A stretch of 39,631 nt of DNA from assembly GCA_018830325.1 (NCBI GenBank), contig JAHJSQ010000005.1, positions 1-39,631 of the forward strand, read 5' to 3'. Positions 7,605-14,737 of the stretch are shown here, one piece after another. The position numbers and the translations under genes are program-made. Within the stretch, counting starts at the first letter, position 1. Each line of letters starts with the position of its first letter. The notes under the pieces were generated by a model. The model saw nothing but the letters and a program-made list of their open reading frames with translations, was not told where the DNA came from and did no database searches. This stretch comes from Gammaproteobacteria bacterium. Its GTDB lineage: Bacteria > Pseudomonadota > Gammaproteobacteria > Methylococcales > Methylomonadaceae.

Positions 7605-9683
7605 ATGAAACATCCGCACGAGCAAAATAAACATCAGGAGCCTCATGCCGGGGCCTCGAAGTCCGATAAAAACGACGACCATTCGCATTCGGCCTACAAA
7701 AACCATGCCGGACACGACAAGCATGCAGGCCATAGCGTGGAGATGTTTCGGGACAAATTTTGGCTGACGTTGGTGCTGGCCGTTCCGACGTTGATTTGGA
7801 GTGATGGGCTGCAACGCTGGTTGTCGTATACGGCGCCGGCTTTTCCGGGTTCGGGGTATGTTTCGGCCGTTTTCGGCACGCTGGTTTATTTTTACGGCGG
7901 TTGGGTGTTTTTGCAAGGTGGCTGGCGCGAATTGCAAAGCCGTCTGCCGGGCATGATGACCTTGATCTCGCTGGCGATCAGCGTTGCTTTTTTGTACAGC
8001 TTGGCCGTCACGTTCGGTTTCAAGGGGCATGCGCTGTGGTGGGAGCTGGCATCTTTGGTGGCGATCATGCTGCTGGGGCATTGGATAGAAATGCGTTCTA
8101 TCTTCCAGGCTCAGGGGGCTCTGAAGGAATTGGCGAAGTTGCTGCCGGATACGGCGCTAAGACTGGTCGAAGGAGATGAAACCGAAGAGGTCACGGTTGA
8201 CCGCTTGCAAGACGGCGATTTATTGTTGATCCGCCCCGGCGCGGCGGTTCCTGCCGACGGCATCGTCAAGAGCGGTAAGAGTTCGGTCAATGAGGCATTG
8301 ATTACCGGCGAATCCGAGCCGGTGACGAAAGGCGAGGGCGATGAAGTGATTGCCGGCACGGTCAACGGCGAAGGTTCCTTGCGCATCGAAGTCACCGGCA
8401 CTGGAGACAAGACCGCTTTGGCCGGTATCATGCGCTTGGTCGATCAGGCTCAAACTTCACGCTCTCGGGCTCAGGCCTTGGCCGACCGCGCGGCGTTTTA
8501 TCTGGCGCTGGTCGCGATAGTTTCGAGCGCTTTGACTTTTATTTCGTGGTCCCTGGTCGGTGCGACGATGGATTTCACCGTTACGCGGGTCGTGACGGTG
8601 CTGGTCATCGCCTGTCCTCATGCCTTGGGGCTTGCCGTGCCGCTCGTGATTGCGATTTCGACGACGTTGGGTGCGCGCTGCGGATTATTGGTGCGCGATC
8701 GCCGGGGGTTGGAGGAGGCGCGTAATCTGGATATCGTGGTGTTCGACAAGACCGGGACGTTGACCTTGGGCGAGCACCGCGTCTTGGAAACGATGACGGC
8801 CGAAGGTGTCGAGCCCGACGAAGCACTTCGACTCGCGGCGGCGGTCGAGCGCGATTCGGAACATCCGATTGCGAGAGCCTTGCTCAAGAGCGCCGAAGAA
8901 GACGAAATTGAATGGCCCTCGGCCCAGGATTTTCAGGCGATACCCGGCCGAGGTGTGGCTGCCGTCGTCGAAGGGCGAAAACTCCAGGTGGGCGGGCCAG
9001 CCTTGATAAAAACGTTCGAGAGAGAAATACCGCAGGCCTTGTCGGAAGCCGCCGACCGCTTTGGCGAATCTGGCCGGGCGGCGATTTATCTCATTGAAGG
9101 GGATAGAATTTTAGCGGTCTTTGCGATCGCCGATGCGATTCGTCCCGTTTCCGGCGAAGCGGTGCGCCTGTTGCATGAAGCCGGCATCGAAGTCGCAATG
9201 CTGACTGGCGATTCGCAAGCGGTTGCCGACGCCGTGGCTAAGGAGTTGAACATCGACACGGTGTTCGCTCAAGTGTTGCCCGAAGACAAGGTAAAGCGCA
9301 TCGAAGAGCTGCAGGCTCAAGGCAAGCGCGTCGCGATGGTCGGTGACGGCGTCAATGATGCGCCGGCCTTGTTGACCGCCGATGTCGGTATTGCGGTCGG
9401 CGCCGGCACCGATGTTGCGGTCGAAGCCGGCGATGTGGTATTGGTGCGTTCGGACCCGCGCGACGTGTCGAGGATCGTCAATCTGAGTAAGGCGACCTAT
9501 CGTAAGATGGTGCAGAATTTGTGGTGGGCCGCGGGCTACAACATTGTCGCGATTCCGCTCGCGGCGGGCGTGCTGGCATGGGCCGGAATCCTGCTCGCGC
9601 CGGCGGTCGGCGCGGTGTTGATGTCGGCCAGCACGGTGATCGTGGCGTTGAATGCCCAATTGTTGCGCCGGACGGAATTATAA
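7605..9683 (+). CDS. copB: P1B-type (CopB-like) copper-exporting ATPase with CPH motif
   Basis: This 692-residue inner-membrane pump uses ATP to expel metal ions. The first 45 residues are very rich in His (HAGHDKHAGHS) and lack a CXXC metal-binding domain. The transmembrane metal site is Cys337-Pro338-His339, the signature of the P1B-3 (CopB) group rather than the CPC of CopA. The other P-type motifs are present: TGES (234-237), the phosphorylated Asp in DKTGTLT (381-387), EHPIA, and GDGVNDAP near 570. The start is backed by a strong GGAGGAGGG ribosome site. No copper chaperone, copA or metal regulator is adjacent. Copper is the most likely substrate; silver is possible. Confidence 0.92.
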   Translation: MKHPHEQNKHQEPHAGASKSDKNDDHSHSAYKNHAGHDKHAGHSVEMFRDKFWLTLVLAVPTLIWSDGLQRWLSYTAPAFPGSGYVSAVFGTLVYFYGGWVFLQGGWRELQSRLPGMMTLISLAISVAFLYSLAVTFGFKGHALWWELASLVAIMLLGHWIEMRSIFQAQGALKELAKLLPDTALRLVEGDETEEVTVDRLQDGDLLLIRPGAAVPADGIVKSGKSSVNEALITGESEPVTKGEGDEVIAGTVNGEGSLRIEVTGTGDKTALAGIMRLVDQAQTSRSRAQALADRAAFYLALVAIVSSALTFISWSLVGATMDFTVTRVVTVLVIACPHALGLAVPLVIAISTTLGARCGLLVRDRRGLEEARNLDIVVFDKTGTLTLGEHRVLETMTAEGVEPDEALRLAAAVERDSEHPIARALLKSAEEDEIEWPSAQDFQAIPGRGVAAVVEGRKLQVGGPALIKTFEREIPQALSEAADRFGESGRAAIYLIEGDRILAVFAIADAIRPVSGEAVRLLHEAGIEVAMLTGDSQAVADAVAKELNIDTVFAQVLPEDKVKRIEELQAQGKRVAMVGDGVNDAPALLTADVGIAVGAGTDVAVEAGDVVLVRSDPRDVSRIVNLSKATYRKMVQNLWWAAGYNIVAIPLAAGVLAWAGILLAPAVGAVLMSASTVIVALNAQLLRRTEL

Positions 9684-9933
9684 ACAAAGGCGCTAACTTA
9701 AGGACATAATGCGTCATTTCGCCGGATATTGTCGGAATCCGGTGCCTGATAGCAATGCTAGCTTTACTTGGATATCGGCAATTCATGCCGATAAAGCCGA
9801 AAATGCATCGTAGAATTGGCGCTTATCGGAATTATAAGACCGGAAGTCACACGAGGTTCAATTGGCAAGCAAAGGCGCGATGGTTTTAAAAGCTATTCTT
9901 TGGGAATAATAAATAATAACCGGGAGCTCAATA

Positions 9934-10104
9934 ATGAATAAATCAACCTCTTTTACAAGACTGATAATCTGTATTGTTTTTTTATTGGTATTGATTGTTT
10001 TACACATAATACCGTTGCCGATATTAGAATCTCTGATGTTGTATATCATGGTTTTCCGTCCCCGTTGGTTTAAAGATTTAATCGATAGTATCTACAATGA
10101 ATAG
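9934..10104 (+). CDS. Small single-pass membrane protein (56 residues)
   Basis: The frame ATG 9934 to TAG 10102-10104 encodes 56 residues. A basic start (MNKSTSFTRL) is followed by one strong hydrophobic helix (IICIVFLLVLIVLHIIPLP), then a second apolar stretch ending in FRPRWFKDLIDSIY. GGGAG stands about 9 bases before the ATG. The composition and the RPRWFK motif behind the helix look like a real conserved small membrane protein, and I recall similar short proteins in other gammaproteobacteria, though I cannot name a function. It stands alone, between copB and a palindromic repeat. Confidence 0.65.
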   Translation: MNKSTSFTRLIICIVFLLVLIVLHIIPLPILESLMLYIMVFRPRWFKDLIDSIYNE

Positions 10105-10180
10105 TCTCGGCAGAGGCTGTGTCTTAACAGCTAGGATTTCATGATAAATAACGTCCAGGAGCTATGAGCTTTGTTGTGGG

Positions 10181-10366
10181 TTCGGCAACTCGCTTGACAG
10201 GCCCAGCACCTAAACTATCCAAGATAATTATCCATTGTGGATTTTAGGTGCTGGGTTAATACGTACGCTTAACGGCGGTGACTGATTGCTAAGGATGGCA
10301 TGAATGCAGATTTTGCAGGAGTAAAAAACTGTCCTGCCGCTGACACTTGTCAATTTAGCAACCGAA
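10181..10366 (+). repeat. Dispersed palindromic repeat, copy A (MITE-like)
   Basis: An inner hairpin, CCCAGCACCTAAA (10202-10214) with TTTAGGTGCTGGG (10243-10255), is followed by a conserved tail around 10310-10350 (GCAGGAGTAAAAAACTGTCC). Imperfect outer arms, TTCGGCAACTCGCTTGACA (10181) and TGTCAATTTAGCAACCGAA (to 10366), pair at about 13 of 19 positions. Related copies lie near 14.0 kb (inverted) and 35.9 kb. No coding frame is inside. Confidence 0.8.
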
Positions 10367-10610
10367 TCTGCCTGGCCTAAATCAAAAATAGGGAAGTTAT
10401 TTATGACCAAATTCGAAAGGTTGAGCAATTCGGAAGCAGACGAGCTGCGTATTCAACCAACGATGCCTGTTCGATTCGCCAACCGGTGAATAAATCACAC
10501 AAACGGCGTGACTCGATCACCGCTTTTTTATCTGCAAATCGGGATACTGTACCCAAGTTCAACGAAACGCTTGAACGAACCATACCAACAAGTACCAAGG
10601 GGAAACCATC

Positions 10611-10901
10611 ATGAAAACAGTATCTTTAGCAGCAGTCGTTTTAATGTCAATCGTCGCCGGCACAGCCATGGCCGAAGGCTCCAGAATCGAAAAATCCACA
10701 TTGATCAACGCGTCAAAAAATACGTTGACCAATACTCAGGCGATCGGCCGTAACAGCGCCGCCAGCACAGGCTCGATCAGCGTCGTCGGCTCGAAAGTCG
10801 AGAAATCGACGCTGATCAACGCATCGAAAAACACATTGACCAACACGCAAGCGATCGGCAGGGATTCTGTGGCGACAACCGGTTCGATCGACATCCGCTA
10901 A
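10611..10901 (+). CDS. Small secreted protein made of two tandem 36-residue repeats
   Basis: The product has 96 residues. A signal peptide (MKTVSLAAVVLMSIVAGTAMA, likely cut at AMA/EG) precedes a mature part of about 75 residues that is essentially two copies of one unit. Both contain the identical segment KSTLINASKNTLTNTQAIG and a similar tail ending in TGSI. The evenly spaced small, Asn/Thr and hydrophobic residues suggest a beta-solenoid or amyloid-like surface fold; this is inference. I do not recognise the family. An AAGGGG ribosome site precedes the ATG. It has no operon partner: copy A of the palindromic repeat is upstream and convergent creA downstream. Confidence 0.75.
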   Translation: MKTVSLAAVVLMSIVAGTAMAEGSRIEKSTLINASKNTLTNTQAIGRNSAASTGSISVVGSKVEKSTLINASKNTLTNTQAIGRDSVATTGSIDIR

Positions 10902-11163
10902 AAAACGCATAAAAGCACAAGGACGTGCGCTATCGGGACAGGGATAGTAGGGCTTGGAGATCGACGCGGAAAAAGGGAGGGCTGGTTTAATTAACCGAAA
11001 GAACTATTACACACGACCCCTTTTTTATCTTTTTGCATTTGTCTGGCGGGCAAATCCGTCTCGCCGTTGCCGGAAGCTTTGTGGTTTTGGCTTGCTGGCC
11101 GTTTTGGACGTTCTTTGCCGGTCCGGTTGCGGGGGATCAACCCGGTTTTGCCGATTACCGGCA

Positions 11164-11625
11164 TTACTCCCGCCAAGGCATGATCGGCACGGTGGACAGG
11201 CTATTGGCCGGCGCGCCGTCGATCAATTTTCGGCTGACGGCCATATACACAAGCGTATTGCGCTTACGATCGAACAATCGCGTAACGCGTGTTTCCTTGA
11301 ACAAAACCGAGGTATTTTCACTGAATGCGGTTTCCTGGTCCGGCAACTTCCCTTTGATCACGATCGGCCCAACTTGCCGGCAGGCAATCGAAAACTGGGA
11401 CGGATCTTCGGCCAAGCCGAATGCGCCCGCCACGCCTCCGGTCTTCGCTTGACTAATGTGGCAGCTGACCCCCTGGACTTTTGGATCATCGAATGCCTGC
11501 ACGCAAACCTTATGGTTAGCGCCGATTAGCTTCCAAGCGGTGGTGACGCAGCCGACTTCTTCGGCGGCGACGTTGAGGGTGGATAAAGCGGCAGGCAGCG
11601 TGGCCAGTAATAACGGGTATTTCAT
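11164..11625 (-). CDS. creA: CreA family periplasmic protein
   Basis: The 153-residue protein matches the CreA family over its length. It has a signal peptide (cut near VAA/EE), the conserved AFDDPKVQGVSCHISQAKTGG block, FGLAEDPSQFSIACRQVGPI, and the RKRNTLVYMA...VPIMPWR ending. Paired cysteines at about 55 and 81 fit an exported protein. The function of CreA is unknown; in E. coli it is the first gene of the creABCD locus, but no creBCD is found here, so it is a stand-alone copy, as in many proteobacteria. Confidence 0.93.
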   Translation of the reverse strand: MKYPLLLATLPAALSTLNVAAEEVGCVTTAWKLIGANHKVCVQAFDDPKVQGVSCHISQAKTGGVAGAFGLAEDPSQFSIACRQVGPIVIKGKLPDQETAFSENTSVLFKETRVTRLFDRKRNTLVYMAVSRKLIDGAPANSLSTVPIMPWRE

Positions 11626-11700
11626 AAGATTCCGAACAAATGAGTGAAAAAATTGAGATTCTACAGGAGAAGCTTAGCAAAGGAGTCGAGTGAGATTGAA

Positions 11701-11783
11701 AAAAAGGTCGGGTTTATTTTGTAATTAAACCTGACCCCTTTTTTCCAGGTTTATTTTGTAATTAAACCTGACCCCTTTTTTCC
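11701..11783. repeat. Two tandem copies of a GGTTTATTTTGTAATTAAACC palindromic repeat
   Basis: The unit GGTTTATTTTGTAATTAAAC followed by CTGACCCCTTTTTTCC occurs twice in direct succession (about 11710-11747 and 11749-11783). Its flanks GGTC...GACC can pair. A third, diverged copy lies at 12671-12709. The type resembles short palindromic repeats that are often scattered in proteobacterial genomes. T-runs after each unit could also give weak termination. Confidence 0.75.
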
Positions 11784-11940
11784 ATTTGTTGGCATGATTT
11801 GTCGCATTGATCTATGCTTGTTTTAAAATCTGCGATTAGACACTTTTAATTGCAAATGATTATACGACAAATACGCTGCACTTTAGGCCTTGATGTCGTA
11901 TATATTACTTTAGGCGGCAAACTAATCAACAGGATATCTG

Positions 11941-12279
11941 ATGAAAATAGCAGTAATTGCTCTGACAACCGCTTCGCTCTTGCTGGCCGGCTGCAGCATG
12001 ACCTTGCCAGTCCGTGGCCAGGTTCAGAAATCGGACGAGACATTTACTGGCATTGCCACCGGCTACCTGGATGGCGGCGGCAACCTCGCCATCGTGTCCA
12101 ACAAAGGTGCTACCTGTAAGGGCAACTTCGTATACGTGAGCCGCCGTGATGGAGAGGGAGTATTCACTTGCGATGATTGCCGTACCGGCCCCTTCCATTT
12201 TGTGTCAACCGGCACTAGGGGCACGGGGTACGGTGACTTGGGCGGCCAACGTTTCACTTTCACATTCGGCAAGGAGTAA
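11941..12279 (+). CDS. Small lipoprotein of unknown function, possible integron cassette gene
   Basis: The 112-residue product has a type II signal peptide with lipobox LLAGC (Cys18 would be lipidated), so it is probably anchored in the outer membrane or periplasm. The mature part is short, Gly-rich and contains three Cys (KGATCKGN, FTCDDC), with no motif I can assign. It ends a few bases before an attC-like site (12285-12344). This arrangement, one small gene followed closely by attC, is that of an integron cassette. No integrase gene is close by. Confidence 0.75.
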   Translation: MKIAVIALTTASLLLAGCSMTLPVRGQVQKSDETFTGIATGYLDGGGNLAIVSNKGATCKGNFVYVSRRDGEGVFTCDDCRTGPFHFVSTGTRGTGYGDLGGQRFTFTFGKE

Positions 12280-12284
12280 TTGCG

Positions 12285-12344
12285 GCCAAACAGTTTATTT
12301 GAGCCGACAACGCTTCGCGTAGCGACTTAAATTAGGCGTTAAAT
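12285..12344 (+). other. attC-like integron recombination site
   Basis: This 60-base stretch starts GCCAAAC (12285) and ends with the core GTTAAAT (12338-12344), which fits GTTRRRY. Inside, TTTGAG pairs with CTTAAA and CGCT with AGCG around a small loop, and the GAGCCGAC...CTTAA...GCGTTA order is that of many attC sites. The left core deviates from RYYYAAC at one base, so the match is degenerate. It sits right after a lipoprotein gene and just before another small gene. Confidence 0.45.
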
Positions 12345-12371
12345 CCATATTTAAGAAACTAGGAATAATTT

Positions 12372-12617
12372 ATGACAATCACTGGCTTTAAAGGTATGTA
12401 CGGAAACGGTGAAATAGCAAAAATTGATGCTTATGGAAATAATGCTGCAATTTTATGCAATAAATGTGGTCACCCTGTATTAGCAATAGCTCGTGAGCAT
12501 CAACGCGGTAGTTCAATAGACAAACCTGCGACCTGTTTGGGCTGTGGTGAAGATTTTTTTATAGAGGTTAGGGAATCATCTAAAAAAGTTGTAATTTATA
12601 ATGCGTCCGAGCGCTAA
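12372..12617 (+). CDS. Small zinc-ribbon-like protein of unknown function
   Basis: The 81-residue product has two Cys pairs, Cys29/Cys32 (CNKC) and Cys55/Cys58 (CLGC), spaced as in a zinc ribbon, and otherwise no recognisable domain. There is no signal peptide, so it is probably cytoplasmic. Base composition is clearly more AT-rich than the core genes of the window, in keeping with recent transfer. It lies directly downstream of the attC-like site and may be a second cassette, although no matching attC is clear after it; a diverged repeat follows at 12671. Confidence 0.65.
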   Translation: MTITGFKGMYGNGEIAKIDAYGNNAAILCNKCGHPVLAIAREHQRGSSIDKPATCLGCGEDFFIEVRESSKKVVIYNASER

Positions 12618-12670
12618 CGCGGAGAAAAGCACCGGAGCTTGATTGACTATAAAGAGTTAAAAAATGTAAA

Positions 12671-12709
12671 AAATGGGTCAGGTTTATTTTAGAATTAAAC
12701 TTGCTTCCC
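12671..12709. repeat. Third, diverged copy of the GGTTTATTTT...AATTAAAC repeat
   Basis: GGGTCAGGTTTATTTTAGAA and then TTAAACTTGCTTCC resemble the tandem units at 11701-11783. The lipoprotein, attC-like site and zinc-ribbon gene are thus flanked on both sides by the same repeat type. Confidence 0.65.
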
Positions 12710-12805
12710 GTTTCTGTATGTAAGTCTGACCACACTGTCAATCAAGCCTTTCTAAAAAAATTAATGCGGTTATATACAAACCGAAACTCGGCTTCTGTCG
12801 GACGA

Positions 12806-13765
12806 TTATATTCCAAGTGCCCGAAACTCGGTGCAGGGGCGGCAGCGTTGCCAGATGCGGTCGAACTCTTCGTAGAGTTGTTTTTTTCGGGCGGGATGAT
12901 TGGGGCTCCATTCGCCTTGGTAACGTTCTGCATTGAGTCGAAACAAGTAACCGTCTCGGTCGTTGATTAGAAATGCCGATGAGTATTGCAGGTCTTCCCG
13001 TTCGACCGGTGTTCGCAATTGAAACGACGAAGGCAGTCTTTGCGCCAAGTCGATTAACGCATGGGGTTTGCCGCGCGCGGCAAACGTGTCTTGTACGATG
13101 ATTTGCACGCAACCGTCTCGGCTGTTGATCGCGAATTCTCTAAACGCTTCGACAACGTCGTTGTGTCCGTATAAACCATGTTCCAAGTCGCGGGTATAAA
13201 TACAGATTTGGCGTCGTGCTTCGGTTATAAGTCGAATGGCCGACTCGAGGTGGGCTTCCAGGTTATCGAGTTTTTCTGCCGGTACCGATGTCTCGCGCGG
13301 CTTCGCGGACTGCCGTCTTCTTTCGGCAAGCGGCGTAAGCGTCATGCTCATGCGCTGAAATTCGTTGCCGGCTACGTTAAATGCTTCTCCTTCACCGATA
13401 AATCCGAATTTTTGAAAGAACCCGCTAGCGCTCGTTGGTGTTTCGAGGGTTATTTGGTTGAGTCCTTGCTTTTGTGCTTTTTCGATGAGCACTCTTAATA
13501 GCGATTGACCAACGCCTTGATTACGCCACTGATGTAATACGGCGATTCGGCCGATTTGTCCTTTCGGCGTCAGTCGACCTGTGCCGACCGGATCATGACG
13601 ATTGTCGCGGGCAATAACGTGATAACTATGCGGGTCTTTGTCGTCTTGTTCGAGATCGGCGGGAATGTGTTGTTCGATGATGAAAACCGAGTCGCGCACG
13701 GCGCGAAGATCCTTGAAATCGGCTTTATAATCGGCAGGTTCGATGCGGTAGTCGGACAGTTTCAT
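12806..13765 (-). CDS. GNAT acetyltransferase fused to a C-terminal domain of unknown role
   Basis: Residues 1-145 of this 319-residue protein form an acyl-CoA N-acyltransferase. The acetyl-CoA site is seen in IGRIAVLHQWRNQGVGQSLL (the R/QxxGxG/A loop), and the fold closes with SASGFFQKFGFIGEGEAF. After a charged linker, residues from about 170 to 319 form a second domain (QICIYTRDLEHGLYG...VQIIVQD...FRLNAERYQGEW) that resembles phospholipase-D-like folds but shows no HKD motif. The substrate is unknown. The gene is single, with convergent or unrelated neighbours. Confidence 0.85.
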   Translation of the reverse strand: MKLSDYRIEPADYKADFKDLRAVRDSVFIIEQHIPADLEQDDKDPHSYHVIARDNRHDPVGTGRLTPKGQIGRIAVLHQWRNQGVGQSLLRVLIEKAQKQGLNQITLETPTSASGFFQKFGFIGEGEAFNVAGNEFQRMSMTLTPLAERRRQSAKPRETSVPAEKLDNLEAHLESAIRLITEARRQICIYTRDLEHGLYGHNDVVEAFREFAINSRDGCVQIIVQDTFAARGKPHALIDLAQRLPSSFQLRTPVEREDLQYSSAFLINDRDGYLFRLNAERYQGEWSPNHPARKKQLYEEFDRIWQRCRPCTEFRALGI

Positions 13766-13990
13766 AAATCACCGGAGCGTGTTAGGTCATTTAATTTTGG
13801 AGTCATTTACAACAGATGATCTGCTTGAACAGTCTATGCTGCCAAAATCGATGGTGTTGAGCTATCGTTTTTTTGGCTATGTTCGCGTTAATAGTTGATA
13901 CCCATTTGAACTCAAAGTCAGCAGAAACCAAAGGATATAACTCTAAATAACTTGCTTTTTTCAATATTGAGCGAATTGTTGAAAGGAGGG

Positions 13991-14135
13991 TTCGGTTGCT
14001 CGATTGACAGGTGTCGGCGGCAGGGCAGATTTTTGCTCCTGCAAAATCCGCATTCACCCAGCACCTAAATTCCATAATCCATTGTCTATGGTTAACTATC
14101 TTAGATAATTTAGGTGCTGGGTTCACGCCATCCAT
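13991..14135 (-). repeat. Dispersed palindromic repeat, copy B (inverted relative to copy A)
   Basis: A perfect 16-base inverted repeat, ACCCAGCACCTAAATT (14056-14071) with AATTTAGGTGCTGGGT (14107-14122), is joined on its left to a tail that is the reverse complement of the copy A tail (13991-14055, starting TTCGGTTGCTCGATTGACA). The spacer found in copy A between hairpin and tail is missing. To the right lies CATCCATGG, also found in copy C. Confidence 0.8.
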
Positions 14136-14198
14136 GGCGATTAGTCGCCGCCGGAATAACGGATTTACGTTAACTTAATGACAGTGGGGTCTATACGA

Positions 14199-14582
14199 TC
14201 ATTGTTTTTCTTCAAAGGCCTTTATGGCATCTTGCACTGAATCAAACTGAGGAATTTCGTCCTCTGGAGCAACCTGTTTTTTCGGCTTGGTTTTTTTGGG
14301 TTTGACTTCCGATGGGCTCGGCGTTTCGGGCTCTTGGCTCGTTCCTACCATCTTGAATCGTTCAAGCCTTTCTTGTTCCGCACGAATCTTCCGATTGCCT
14401 TCTCCGTACATGGTCAGAACGACCATGATCATGACGGTGGTAATGCCAACTACCAAAAACCGAGTCGGCTCTTTCATAAAAAACAGCGGCCATTTCGGTT
14501 TGATCATTCCGGCGATAAAAAAAACGAGCGTAAAAATTCCTAAATTAAAGGAATAAAATATCAACATGTCTAGCGTGTCCAT
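14199..14582 (-). CDS. Small membrane protein with Lys/Pro-rich cytoplasmic tail
   Basis: The 127-residue product has two transmembrane helices (about residues 8-26 and 43-60, LVVGITTVMIMVVLTMYG). A charged helix follows, then a low-complexity segment (SPSEVKPKKTKPKKQ) and an amphipathic end (VQDAIKAFEEK). A GGAAGAG ribosome site precedes the ATG. I do not recognise a family with a known function. It is separated from the transglutaminase operon by about 115 bases and seems to have its own transcript. Confidence 0.7.
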   Translation of the reverse strand: MDTLDMLIFYSFNLGIFTLVFFIAGMIKPKWPLFFMKEPTRFLVVGITTVMIMVVLTMYGEGNRKIRAEQERLERFKMVGTSQEPETPSPSEVKPKKTKPKKQVAPEDEIPQFDSVQDAIKAFEEKQ

Positions 14583-14737
14583 CGTGTACTCTTCCCGCTT
14601 AACTAACTATTTAATAGAAATGCATTAATATCATCTTCGTGACTTATTGCAATACCGGCGATGCATTTTAATCGTTTCAAAGCTTTATGGAAATTGTCAT
14701 ATTGTCATGTCGACGACGTGACAATTTTATTTTCCGG

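Noticed and set aside
10181-14135. CRISPR array from the recurring repeats
   Set aside because: The repeats are palindromic, widely spaced and in different orientations, without regular spacers or cas genes.
14701-14730. ATTGTCA/TGACAAT hairpin after the transglutaminase gene
   Set aside because: The stem is only 7 bp and on the gene's own strand it is not followed by T residues.
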